Shown here: piece by piece, positions 33,762 to 41,739 of the stretch
How the letters are laid out: the number at the start of each line of letters is the position of its first letter
Position numbering within the stretch: position 1 is the first letter of the stretch
From: an uncultured Prevotella sp.
Lineage (GTDB): Bacteria > Bacteroidota > Bacteroidia > Bacteroidales > Bacteroidaceae
Reading direction: 5' to 3'
Assembly (NCBI GenBank): GCA_900322175.1
Contig: ONYZ01000034.1
Span: 1 to 42,365, forward strand
DNA: 42,365 nt
Position numbers and translations under genes: made by a program
The notes under the pieces: generated by a model
Database searches by the model: none
The model's input: only the letters and a program-made list of their open reading frames with translations
What the model was told of the DNA's origin: nothing

Positions 33762-35654
33762 ATGAAACTAAATAAATTATTTCTCGGTTTGCTTGGCCTT
33801 GCTGGTTTTGTAGCATCTTCTTGCTCTGACAGCGATGACTATAAGTGGGCTACAGCATCTGGCGAGCAGGTATACTTCAGCAATGAGTTGCCTTCAACAC
33901 AGGAGATTTCATTCAATGCTTCGTCGTTCACGATTCCAGTTAATCGTGTTAACACAAGCAATTCAATCACTGTGCCTGTGTCTATTCAGTCAACCGACAA
34001 TTTCTTTACTGCACCAGCATCTGTATCGTTTGCCGCTGGTGAGGCTAAGGCTGATCTCGTTATCAGCTACGATCCCGCGAAACTGGCTTATGATGACTAT
34101 AAGACAGTTAAGCTTACAATCGATAGCCTGTATAGCACTCCTTATGGAAACGCTACTTACACCTTCAAGGGTGGTATCGCTTCTCCATACATATCACTTG
34201 GTAAGGGTACATACCTTGATGATTACTACTTTGGTGCTTCTGCGTCTGTAACTATAATGCATAATCAGGAGCAGAAGAATGTATTCCGCGTCATGGCTCC
34301 TTATAAGGCTATTACTGGTGGTGGTGATGATTATCTGGAGATAACATTATTGAAGCCTGGTGATACTTACAATGGAGTTACTGTAACCCAGAATGATCTT
34401 GTTGCTTTCAATACCTTTAACACAGGTTATCATCATCCTGATTATAATGATGACATTAAGCTCTATCACCCATCTGTATTTAATAAGACTAATCCTGAGT
34501 CGAACTGGCTGAACAATAAGGTTCTTGCATATCAGGAGGACGGTGTAACACCTGGTCAGATTCAGCTCGCACCTTGGTACTATATGGATAATACAGGTGG
34601 TTGGAATGCCACTGGCGAGTCTGGCGCTATCGTTATCACATTCCCAGGTTATGCTCCAAAGGACTACTCAGCTGCAATGGAGTATCAGGGTGTAATGACT
34701 TCGGTTGATGGAATTGCATACGCTACTATCAATGCTGTGCTGGGCGCTGATGCCACTAACACACTTGCTGCTGTAGTTGAAGCTGGTGCAGATGCAGAAG
34801 CTGTAGCTGACGCACTCGCTACAGGCGACCTGGAAGGTGCCCCTGTACAGAATGGACTGAATTTCGTTCAGATTCCTGATGGTCTTACAGGCAACCTGCA
34901 GGTTGTAGTTGCTGTTATCGATGGCGATGCTGTTAAGACTGTTCAGTCTGCTATCTTCGAGTACTATGGTGGTGGTAAGAATCCTTGGCAGTCACTTGGT
35001 GTAGCTCTTGTAACTGACAACCTCTTCATCACTATGTATTCGCCTGATGGTCAGACAACATACGATCCAGTAGATATCCCATGTGAAATCCAGGAGAACA
35101 CCGAGAAGCCAGGTCTCTACAGACTGGTAGATCTGTTCAAATACTATGGAGTTGATGGCTATGATGGCTACGTATCAACTAACATCGAGGTTAATGCTAC
35201 TGATGCTGCGGCTGTATATGTTCCATATCAGCAGACTGGTATCGACGACGGTGATGGTATGACCTATATCTGCACCTATGGTGGCTATATGACTCAGAAG
35301 TATGATGTAGCAGTCCTGAAGGAATATGGCTATATGGGTACACTTGAGAATGGTGTTATTACATTCCCTAAGTTTGATCTTGATGAGAATGATCCTTCAA
35401 AGGGCTATTTCCAGGGCATGTTCGCTCAGGGTAGCAAGGCTTGGTACACAGGCACTACTGGTGAGTTCAAGATCTATATGCCTGAGGCTGTTCCTGCTTC
35501 AGCACGTGCAAAGGCTAAGGCCAATGCCAAGGCTCGCAGCTTTGCTAAGCGTATGTTTGGCAACAAGAAGGGTCAGGGATACGGTATTAAGGAGATGAGA
35601 ATTAAGGCTAATCGTATTGCTCCTATCACAAAGGCTCAGATGATTGCTGAATAA
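33762..35654 (+). CDS. Large surface lipoprotein of the SusCD locus
   Basis: 630 residues. Lipoprotein signal MKLNKLFLGLLGLAGFVASSC (Cys21) is followed by an Asp/Ser tether. Residues about 35-120 look like a Calx-beta/Ig-type sandwich (SFAAGEAKADLVISYDPAKL). The rest is beta-rich with many Gly/Asp/Tyr, no catalytic motif seen. By position it is the accessory ligand-binding protein of the SusE/F or SGBP kind. Unusually, the C-terminus (about 575-630) is strongly basic and Ala/Lys/Arg-rich (ARAKAKANAKARSFAKR). The family is not recognised. Confidence 0.75.
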   Translation: MKLNKLFLGLLGLAGFVASSCSDSDDYKWATASGEQVYFSNELPSTQEISFNASSFTIPVNRVNTSNSITVPVSIQSTDNFFTAPASVSFAAGEAKADLVISYDPAKLAYDDYKTVKLTIDSLYSTPYGNATYTFKGGIASPYISLGKGTYLDDYYFGASASVTIMHNQEQKNVFRVMAPYKAITGGGDDYLEITLLKPGDTYNGVTVTQNDLVAFNTFNTGYHHPDYNDDIKLYHPSVFNKTNPESNWLNNKVLAYQEDGVTPGQIQLAPWYYMDNTGGWNATGESGAIVITFPGYAPKDYSAAMEYQGVMTSVDGIAYATINAVLGADATNTLAAVVEAGADAEAVADALATGDLEGAPVQNGLNFVQIPDGLTGNLQVVVAVIDGDAVKTVQSAIFEYYGGGKNPWQSLGVALVTDNLFITMYSPDGQTTYDPVDIPCEIQENTEKPGLYRLVDLFKYYGVDGYDGYVSTNIEVNATDAAAVYVPYQQTGIDDGDGMTYICTYGGYMTQKYDVAVLKEYGYMGTLENGVITFPKFDLDENDPSKGYFQGMFAQGSKAWYTGTTGEFKIYMPEAVPASARAKAKANAKARSFAKRMFGNKKGQGYGIKEMRIKANRIAPITKAQMIAE

Positions 35655-35675
35655 GCAGTGTCAAAATTATAAATG

Positions 35676-35711
35676 AGGTGTACCCAGCCTATTATCGGGA
35701 GGGGTACACCT
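35676..35711 (+). terminator. Hairpin after the SusCD-lipoprotein operon
   Basis: AGGTGTACCC (35676-35685) pairs perfectly with GGGTACACCT (35702-35711). The tail TATTATCTT is only moderately T-rich, so it may be a partial terminator or a processing and stability hairpin. Confidence 0.6.
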
Positions 35712-35754
35712 TATTATCTTAGAAAGAATATTATTAAGTTTATAAAGACCTATT

Positions 35755-38199
35755 ATGATGAAGAAAACCTTTACCCTGTTGTTGGTCCTCGTGTTGGGCT
35801 GTATTACAGTTAAGGCCGTTCCAGCTTATCCTTTTAAACAGACGGTTACACTTAGCGATGGTTCGAAGGTGGAACTTACGCTATGTGGTGACGACCACTA
35901 CAAATTTTACACAGGTAGCGATGGCTATGCTTATCGCAAGATTAATAATAAGTACGAGCGATTAGCTCTTGCTCAGGCACGTAGCGAATGGAAAAACAAG
36001 ATGACTCGCGCCAATAACGAGCGTAGTGCCAGAACACGTCGTGTGGGCAAACCTGTACAAAACCTTACAGGTAAAAAGAAAGGTCTGGTTATCCTGATGC
36101 AGTTTGCTGATTACGAGTTCGTGCTCGACGATCCTCAGAAGAAATTCTATGACTGTTTTAATAAAGAGGGCTATAGCGACTATGGCATGGCCGGCTCTGT
36201 GACCGACTACTTCAAGGCTCAGAGTTATGGTCAGTTCGAGCTCGATTTTGACGTTGTAGGTCCTTTCACAGCCAAGCACAGTATGGTATACTATGGTGCT
36301 CCCGATCCGGATAGAGATTCAAACGACAGTCATGTACCACAACTTGTAAAGGAAGCTTGTGAGTTTGCTGATTCGTTGGTGGACTATAATGATTACGACT
36401 GGGATGGTGATAAACAGCTCGACCAGGTATTCGTGATCTATGCTGGTTATTCAGAAGCCCAGGGCGCATCCGAAAATAGCATCTGGCCACATGAGTGGTC
36501 GCTTGCTGGTGAGAGTCTTAGACTTACTTGTGACGGTGTTAAAATCAATACTTACGCCTGTGGCTCGGAACTCAGTGGAACCGAAACTAATACTAAGATT
36601 GAAATGGCAGGAATAGGTACTGCCTGCCATGAGTTCAGTCATTGTCTGGGATTGCCCGACTTCTACGACACAGGTGATGGCACAAACTATGGTATGGGTA
36701 CTTGGGACGTTATGTGTCAAGGATCTTATAATGGTGGTTACGGAAGCATTCCCAGTGCATTTACATCCTACGAACGTATGTTTGCCGGCTGGCTTACACC
36801 TACCGAACTTAGTGGAGATATTACTCGTATTTCTGGTATGAAAGCATTGACCGATGCTCCTGAAGCGTATATTCTGTATAATGAGGCAAATAGGAATGAA
36901 TACTATCTGCTGGAGAATCGCCAGCTGAAAGGTTTTGATGCTGCCCAATATGGTCATGGGCTCCTTGTTCTTCACGTTGATTATGATGAGGGAGTATGGG
37001 GAAGTAATACAGTAAACACCAACCCAAATCGTCAGCGTTTGACTATTATCCCTGCTGATGGTGTATTGAGCGCGAGAACGGTTAAGGAGCTGGCGGGCGA
37101 CCCATTCCCCGGCGTGTCAAACAATACTATGCTGACTAATAATTCTACCCCTGCTGCTATTACTTATAATGCAAACACAGACGGAAGTTATTTCATGAAT
37201 AAGCCTATCGACAATATCACTGAGAGCGAAGACGGGCTGATTTCGTTTGTGGCTCTGCGCCCAGAACTCCCCATTCCTAACATCGACGAATCCGTAGCCG
37301 AAGAGGGTGATGGTGATGGCTCGTTCACTATCAGCTGGCCTGCTGTAAGTGGTGCTACAGGCTATGAGTTGGAGCTGACCCAGATGGGAGTGGCACCAAG
37401 CGACCCGAAGGAGGCTCTGCTGTACGAATATAATTTCGAGAAAACTATAACCAAAAGTGTAGGTTTCACTGATATCTCAAATAAGTTGGATAACTACGGA
37501 CTGTCTGGATGGACGGGCGAAGGCCTGTATACAAGTCCTGACAAACTACGTATCGGAACCTCAAAGAGTAATGGTACCGTTAGAACTCAGACATGGCGTA
37601 CCCCACAGTCTTCGGATGTTACCATTGTGATGGGCGAAAGCATGGTAAAGGGCGTTAACAAAGTAGAGGGTTCACTCAGAGTGGCTTATGGTAATGCAGG
37701 TGATAAAGCTACCTATGAATCGGCCAATTTTGAATTCACCGAGGATGGTCAGCTTGTGTTCAACTTCAACATCCGTAAGGATTTGTTCTGGATTGATATC
37801 TATCCAGAGGCACGTATGAATCTGAACTATCTGGCTATCTACGATGGCGAGTGGACTGCCGAGCAGTTGGGTATAGCTGATGCTCCAAAGGCTTCAGTGG
37901 CCCGCAGAGCTTCTGTTGCCAACTATACCACCGATACTAATAGCATTACGCTTACCGGTCTGGATACAGAGTGCCGTTATGTATATCGTATTCGTTCTAC
38001 AGGCGTCGAGGGTACCGTCTCACTTTGGAGCGATGAGAAGTCGTTCAAGTTTGGTACCAGCGGTATTTCTAGCGTTATTCTCAACGATAATGCTGTATCG
38101 CAAGGTATCTACGACCTGAATGGACGCTATATGGGTACCGATGTAAACAGCCTGCGCAGAGGCGTTTATATCCGTGGTGGTAAGAAGATTGTAAAGTAG
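35755..38199 (+). CDS. M6-family (immune inhibitor A-like) metalloprotease with sorting tail
   Basis: 814 residues. Signal peptide, then a propeptide to about 105. The catalytic domain follows: GLVILMQFADYEF, DYFKAQSYGQFELDFDVVGP, zinc motif HEFSHCLGLPD (H292, E293, H296, D302) and Met-turn WDVM near 317-320. A fibronectin III-like domain (about 515-545) and a jelly-roll-like region precede a C-terminal GIYDLNGRYMGTDVN...GGKKIVK tail. That tail has the form of Prevotella type IX (Por) sorting domains. It should be exported and probably surface-attached, digesting protein for the SusCD system just upstream. The neighbouring ORF starts one base after its stop. Confidence 0.9.
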   Translation: MMKKTFTLLLVLVLGCITVKAVPAYPFKQTVTLSDGSKVELTLCGDDHYKFYTGSDGYAYRKINNKYERLALAQARSEWKNKMTRANNERSARTRRVGKPVQNLTGKKKGLVILMQFADYEFVLDDPQKKFYDCFNKEGYSDYGMAGSVTDYFKAQSYGQFELDFDVVGPFTAKHSMVYYGAPDPDRDSNDSHVPQLVKEACEFADSLVDYNDYDWDGDKQLDQVFVIYAGYSEAQGASENSIWPHEWSLAGESLRLTCDGVKINTYACGSELSGTETNTKIEMAGIGTACHEFSHCLGLPDFYDTGDGTNYGMGTWDVMCQGSYNGGYGSIPSAFTSYERMFAGWLTPTELSGDITRISGMKALTDAPEAYILYNEANRNEYYLLENRQLKGFDAAQYGHGLLVLHVDYDEGVWGSNTVNTNPNRQRLTIIPADGVLSARTVKELAGDPFPGVSNNTMLTNNSTPAAITYNANTDGSYFMNKPIDNITESEDGLISFVALRPELPIPNIDESVAEEGDGDGSFTISWPAVSGATGYELELTQMGVAPSDPKEALLYEYNFEKTITKSVGFTDISNKLDNYGLSGWTGEGLYTSPDKLRIGTSKSNGTVRTQTWRTPQSSDVTIVMGESMVKGVNKVEGSLRVAYGNAGDKATYESANFEFTEDGQLVFNFNIRKDLFWIDIYPEARMNLNYLAIYDGEWTAEQLGIADAPKASVARRASVANYTTDTNSITLTGLDTECRYVYRIRSTGVEGTVSLWSDEKSFKFGTSGISSVILNDNAVSQGIYDLNGRYMGTDVNSLRRGVYIRGGKKIVK

Positions 38200-38200
38200 T

Positions 38201-38791
38201 ATGAAGAAATATCTTTTCATAGTTTTATATTTGATGATAGGCAGTGTGTTTGCTCAGGCAAACCCTGCCTATCCTGGTAAAATAACCATAAGCCTGAATG
38301 ACGGTCGGCAGGTGACGCTCACTCATCGCGGCGATGAGCACTACAGTTTCTTTACCGATGATGATGGTAACACATACCAGCGCGACGGTAAGGGCGGGTT
38401 TGTGACAATCAGCCGACAGGAGGTGACCGACAAGTGGAAGAGTCTTTCGGCTAAGGTCCGTTCGCACAGAGCTGACCGCGCGCGCAGAGCCGCCCGCACA
38501 CGAGGACTGGATGATGGCAGTAGTGCAATCATCGGTCGAAAAAAGGGAATCGTAATACTGATGCAATTCCCCGACAAGGCTTTTGTCACCAAGGATGTGA
38601 ATGCTGTCTATACAGACTTCTTCAATAAGGAGGGCTACTCCGACTATGGTATGAGCGGCTCGGTGAGAGACTATTTCAAGGCTCAGAGTTATGGCGCATT
38701 GGATATAGAGTTTGATGTAGTGGGCCCATATACCACAGCCTACGATATGGCCTATTATGGTGGGCACGATGGCGATTCTAACGTTAGATAA
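38201..38791 (+). pseudogene. Truncated M6 protease paralogue: signal and propeptide half only
   Basis: 196 residues with an intact signal peptide (MKKYLFIVLYLMIGSVFAQA). It aligns throughout with the N-terminal 190 residues of the protease upstream: KKGIVILMQFPDKAF, FNKEGYSDYGMSGSVRDYFK, AQSYGALDIEFDVVGP. It stops at DGDSNVR, about 100 residues before the zinc motif would occur, so it cannot be an active protease. It starts one base after the upstream stop and is probably translated. Its own terminator follows, so it may persist as a short secreted protein rather than dead sequence. Confidence 0.85.
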
Positions 38792-38797
38792 TAGAAT

Positions 38798-38828
38798 AGG
38801 AGAGTCACTTGCGGCTCTCCTTTTTTTT
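38798..38828 (+). terminator. Terminator after the truncated protease gene
   Basis: AGGAGAG (38798-38804) pairs with CTCTCCT (38815-38821) followed by eight T. It overlaps the 3' end of the convergent gene. Confidence 0.8.
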
Positions 38829-39299
38829 GCGTTTAAACATCACGTTCTCCTTGCTTGTAGCGTATCGTTCGTATAGCGGCAGACCTATCTCGTCGGTGGT
38901 CCATTCGTGATAGAATGCCGTGGGCACCATGCGTATCATTATGCTCTTTACGCCTGTCTTAAACATCTCCGCTTGGGCAGGCGAGATGATGAATCGGGCC
39001 TTTGACTTGAATCTGTCGGCGAATCCGTGGCCTTGGTCATCCCTGTGCATTATGTTGTCATTATGCCCTCTGCCTGTAAGTTTCATCACCGAGTCGTTCA
39101 TCAGTGTTATCACCACATACGGGTCGGGCTGTATCTGGTTTGTCCGCGAGTACGTCTCCAGATGTAGAAATGCCGACTTAGACTTAGCCTCGATATCCAT
39201 ATTGATGGATGTATTTGGGTCGTCGATAAACCTAACCTGTGCGCGCATCCCCACCGTGCAGCACACTGCCAATGCCAAAAGAATAATTCTACTATTCAT
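38805..39299 (-). CDS. Secreted hypothetical protein inserted in the protease remnant
   Basis: 164 residues from ATG 39299 (signal MNSRIILLALAVCCTVGMRA). A longer start at 39353 is rejected because it would lie upstream of the TAACTTTGC -7 element (39331-39323). The mature part is a small alpha/beta domain with NTSINMDIEAKSKSAFLHLE, YVVITLMNDSVMKLTG and ARFIISPAQAEMFKTGVKSI, ending in a Lys/Glu/Arg tail. The family is not recognised. It sits between the two halves of the broken paralogue, on the opposite strand. Confidence 0.75.
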   Translation of the reverse strand: MNSRIILLALAVCCTVGMRAQVRFIDDPNTSINMDIEAKSKSAFLHLETYSRTNQIQPDPYVVITLMNDSVMKLTGRGHNDNIMHRDDQGHGFADRFKSKARFIISPAQAEMFKTGVKSIMIRMVPTAFYHEWTTDEIGLPLYERYATSKENVMFKRKKKESRK

Positions 39300-39322
39300 A
39301 AGCTTAATATTTTTTAGACGTC

Positions 39323-39354
39323 GCAAAGTTACGGATAATCCACCAATCCGCAAA
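39323..39354 (-). promoter_or_regulatory. Promoter of the secreted hypothetical gene
   Basis: Minus strand TTTG (39354-39351), 19 bases, TAACTTTGC (39331-39323). Confidence 0.65.
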
Positions 39355-39407
39355 GGGATATTCCCTAAAATGGCATAGGGATTATCCTACGATATCGTTG
39401 ATTATCG

Positions 39408-39581
39408 ATTTACTTCACGTTCTGCACCCTGGCGGCTGCGACAACAGCCATCACAGGCGTAGCTGCCGAAAGGAGGACCGATAACGTAATCTACGACCTG
39501 CAAGGTCGCCCCCGCGGCACTGACCCGTCAGCCCTGCCTAGGGGACTATACATAATCAATGGCAAGAAGGTAGTGAAATAA
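39408..39581 (+). pseudogene. Orphan C-terminal sorting-domain fragment of an M6-like protein
   Basis: An open frame without a start codon reads YFTFCTLAAATTAITGVAAE, then NVIYDLQGRPRGTDPSALPR and GLYIINGKKVVK, stop at 39579-39581. It matches the tail of the intact protease (IYDLNGR, GTD, L-RG-YI, GKK-VK). It is the expected 3' end of the truncated paralogue at 38201, about 600 bases away; the catalytic centre has been lost and replaced by another gene. A good terminator follows. Confidence 0.8.
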
Positions 39582-39587
39582 ACAGAA

Positions 39588-39625
39588 AATCGGGTGCCCG
39601 CTAATCGAGCACCCGATTCTTTTTT
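39588..39625 (+). terminator. Intrinsic terminator after the sorting-tail fragment
   Basis: AATCGGGTGC (39588-39597) pairs perfectly with GCACCCGATT (39609-39618), then a T-run. It probably also ends the opposite HU-smalltalk transcript. Confidence 0.85.
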
Positions 39626-39626
39626 C

Positions 39627-39728
39627 TCATACGCCTACGCAACTTGTGGCGCCAAGGGCTGTCAGTATCGCCGATGCTATCGATGCGATAAGCTGAACTA
39701 CGAATTTGATGGTTTCCTTCTTGCTCAT
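39627..39728 (-). CDS. Smalltalk-family small protein
   Basis: 33 residues: MSKKETIKFVVQLIASI, then an Ala/Leu-rich hydrophobic helix, then ATSCVGV. This is the short peptide annotated as 'smalltalk protein' in Bacteroidales: a basic start, one hydrophobic helix and a Cys near the end. It follows the HU-like gene on the same strand, its usual neighbour. The function is unknown; membrane insertion is likely. Confidence 0.85.
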   Translation of the reverse strand: MSKKETIKFVVQLIASIASAILTALGATSCVGV

Positions 39729-39810
39729 GGTCTTACATTTTTATAATTATTACATTTTTAAATTGGGGTGGGGCAGGCTGTTAGCCTTTAGTGCCCCTTG
39801 CCCCTGTGGT

Positions 39811-40311
39811 CTAGTCGGTGCTGATGGGATTACCGCCGTTGCCGCCTTGATTGCCGTTCTCGGGATCCTCTACAGTTCCTGGGTCGGTGCTGGTCACTCG
39901 CTTCACCTCCTTACCGTTGCGGTCGTAGCAGGTAATCTGGATAGCGGTATTTGCCAACTCGTCCTTCAGGTCAACTGCTGGGGTGAAGATTATTCGGCGG
40001 GTGCTTATCAGTCCGGTCTTTACCTCTTCGGCTGTAGCGACCGACTTTGCGCGCAGTCCGAATCGCATGGTTCCCAGTCCTGGCAGCGCTACGCTGTGAC
40101 CCTCGGTGGCCCACGCCTTGATTACCTCGCCGGCAGCATCCCAGCATGCCTGCATGATACCCTTGCTCACTCCGCTGCGCATAGCAGCCTCTTTGATTAC
40201 CTTCTCCTGACTGAGCGAGGTGTAAATCTCCGGCATCATGATGTAACGATACGTACCCTCATACTTGCCGATCTTCTGCATTTTCTCTTGTGCTTTAACT
40301 TTCAGTGCCAT
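39811..40311 (-). CDS. HU/IHF-like DNA-binding protein
   Basis: 166 residues. The core (KVIKEAAMRSGVSKGIMQAC, then GHSVALPGLGTMRFGLRAKS) is the HU-family helix pair and beta-arm, in the variant typical of Bacteroidales accessory HU-like proteins. A beta-rich extension follows, then a Gly/Asn-rich end (NGNQGGNGGN). The usual partner downstream is a smalltalk peptide, present here, and often an N-acetylmuramoyl-L-alanine amidase, absent here. Heptamer repeats lie directly before the start codon. A -7 element TACCTTTGC is at 40478-40470. Confidence 0.88.
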   Translation of the reverse strand: MALKVKAQEKMQKIGKYEGTYRYIMMPEIYTSLSQEKVIKEAAMRSGVSKGIMQACWDAAGEVIKAWATEGHSVALPGLGTMRFGLRAKSVATAEEVKTGLISTRRIIFTPAVDLKDELANTAIQITCYDRNGKEVKRVTSTDPGTVEDPENGNQGGNGGNPISTD

Positions 40312-40314
40312 AGT

Positions 40315-40342
40315 AGATGTGTGATGTTAGATGTAAGATGTT
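40315..40342. repeat. Four heptamer units (AGATGTN) before the HU-like gene
   Basis: AGATGTG, TGATGTT, AGATGTA and AGATGTT stand in tandem from 40315, three bases upstream of the start codon in the leader of the HU-like gene. They resemble the heptamer spacers at psd/pssA and birA/pyrH. Confidence 0.7.
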
Positions 40343-40469
40343 TTTACTTTTGTTGCGTGTCGCGATTCGTGGGGTAAGTTTTGCTGTCGCACGTGGCAGA
40401 ATTTCTTAGTGCACGTGGGAAATAGTTTTTTCGCGTGCGGGCGCCATCTTCCTCATTCATTTTGACGAT

Positions 40470-40478
40470 GCAAAGGTA
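40470..40478 (-). promoter_or_regulatory. -7 element of the HU-smalltalk operon
   Basis: Minus-strand TACCTTTGC. It gives a leader of about 150 bases that includes two GCACGTGG copies (40389, 40411) and the heptamer repeats. Confidence 0.55.
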
Positions 40479-40534
40479 CGATATTTTCATTGCGGTCTAC
40501 GAATACTCCCACAATTTTTTTCATAAAAATCACA

Positions 40535-40702
40535 TGGTCAAAATGGTCACGGTCAAAATGGTCACGGTCAAAATGGTCAAAATCGAAAAACAGACTGTCA
40601 AAACCCTCCACTATAATATAAATATTCTATTTATATATAGTGAGCCCATGACCGCATTTTCCCAATCAATTTTGACCAAAATGACCATGACCACCTTGAC
40701 CA
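40535..40702. repeat. Inverted array of TGGTCA motifs around an AT-rich core
   Basis: On the left, TGGTCA/CGGTCA occurs at 40535, 40544, 40550, 40559, 40565 and 40574 (alternating 9 and 6 base steps, a 15-base unit). On the right the reverse complement TGACCA/TGACCG occurs at 40649, 40673, 40682, 40688 and 40697 with the same 9/6/9 steps. Between them is an AT-rich stretch (about 40611-40640). The array fills the divergent gap between HU-like and HigB genes. Confidence 0.85.
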
Positions 40703-40732
40703 CAAAGTTTTCTTTATAAAATTGCAAAATTA

Positions 40733-40765
40733 TTTGCAGAATTGCAAAGAATGTTGTATCTTTGC
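40733..40765 (+). promoter_or_regulatory. higBA promoter
   Basis: TTTG (40733-40736), 20 bases, TATCTTTGC (40757-40765). The start is near 40771, before the ATG at 40783. Confidence 0.75.
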
Positions 40766-40782
40766 CGCAAAAATTACATGAA

Positions 40783-41076
40783 ATGATAATTGCAAACAAG
40801 GAAATACTTGATGCATTCGTACAGAGACATGCGCAAGCCGCAGGGCCACTAAACAAGTGGGTGGAAAAGGTAAAAAGCGTAACATGGAATAATCATTCCG
40901 ATCTGAAACAAACGTTTCCATCTGCTGACTATGTGAAGAATGGTCGCTACGTTTTCAACATCGGCGGTAATAACTATCGATTAGTTGCTGTGGTAATTTT
41001 CATTGGTGGCGTGATGAATATACGTTTTGTAGGAACACATTCGGAATATGATAAAATAGACAGTTCAACAATATAA
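40783..41076 (+). CDS. higB: HigB-type toxin (mRNA interferase)
   Basis: 97 residues from ATG 40783; an upstream TTG reading is excluded because it starts within the promoter. The pattern KWVEKVKSVTWNNHSDLKQT, NGRYVFNIGGNNYRLVAVV and NIRFVGTHSEYDKI is that of the HigB_toxin family of RelE-like ribosome-dependent mRNases; the His in GTHSEYD is a conserved end motif. Its antitoxin gene starts 14 bases later, the usual HigBA order of toxin first. Confidence 0.9.
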   Translation: MIIANKEILDAFVQRHAQAAGPLNKWVEKVKSVTWNNHSDLKQTFPSADYVKNGRYVFNIGGNNYRLVAVVIFIGGVMNIRFVGTHSEYDKIDSSTI

Positions 41077-41090
41077 AGAAAGGAGTAAGT

Positions 41091-41486
41091 ATGATTAAGA
41101 AATTAACAACAAGACAGGAGTATGACGAGACAAAGGCTATTGTAGAGGCCTTAATCGCAGAAGCCACAGAGAAAGGAATGCTTGAACCTGAGATGGACAA
41201 TGAGTATACTCGCAAAATCTCTGATTTGAGCAAGCAGATGGCTCAGTATGAAGATGAATACATGGATATTATGCCGCTACGAGAGAAAAGTCCTCTAATC
41301 AGATCGATAGAAGACTATTTCTACGCTCGTAATATGAAACAAAAAGAAGGGGCTAGATACCTTGGCATTAACGAGTCTGTATTCAGTCAGATACTAAGTG
41401 GGAAGAGGCGTATCACAATGCCTATTGCTAAACTACTGCACTCTAAGTTGGGCATCAACGCAGACATGATACTTGAATATGCATAG
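41091..41486 (+). CDS. higA: HigA-type antitoxin with XRE helix-turn-helix
   Basis: 131 residues. The N-terminal half is helical and acidic. The C-terminal part (KQKEGARYLGINESVFSQIL, then SGKRRITMPIAKLLHSKLGI) is an XRE/Cro-type HTH that would bind the operon promoter and, with HigB, repress it. An intrinsic terminator follows 24 bases after the stop. Confidence 0.9.
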   Translation: MIKKLTTRQEYDETKAIVEALIAEATEKGMLEPEMDNEYTRKISDLSKQMAQYEDEYMDIMPLREKSPLIRSIEDYFYARNMKQKEGARYLGINESVFSQILSGKRRITMPIAKLLHSKLGINADMILEYA

Positions 41487-41509
41487 TAAGTGTGTCGCAA
41501 AATAAAGTG

Positions 41510-41547
41510 AACCCCACCGACCTGTAGTATTTCAGGGCAGTGGGGTT
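41510..41547 (+). terminator. higBA terminator
   Basis: AACCCCAC (41510-41517) pairs with GTGGGGTT (41540-41547), with an inner CCTG/CAGG pairing and a T-rich tail. Confidence 0.75.
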
Positions 41548-41739
41548 TAAGTTTTAATATGATTTTTGTCTGGTTGCCTCACGTGGTGTCCCGCCACTGC
41601 GCGAGTGCGGTCGTCGGTCAGACCTGCCAGGGACCTGTCCCGTGGCAGCGCACTGGCAGCGCAAAAATGATAGGGAGAACCTCCTTGATTGATTTTTCCT
41701 GCAAAAAACTTGCACGTTACAAAAACTTTCCGTAACTTT

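Noticed and set aside
39706-40377. 223-residue plus-strand frame opposite the HU-like gene
   Set aside because: Antisense to a recognisable HU-fold gene; no promoter or domain.
40535-40702. CRISPR array or invertible promoter at the TGGTCA array
   Set aside because: Motifs are 6 bases with 9/6 steps and no unique spacers. The inverted halves could suggest an invertible segment, but no invertase is nearby and the arms differ in detail.
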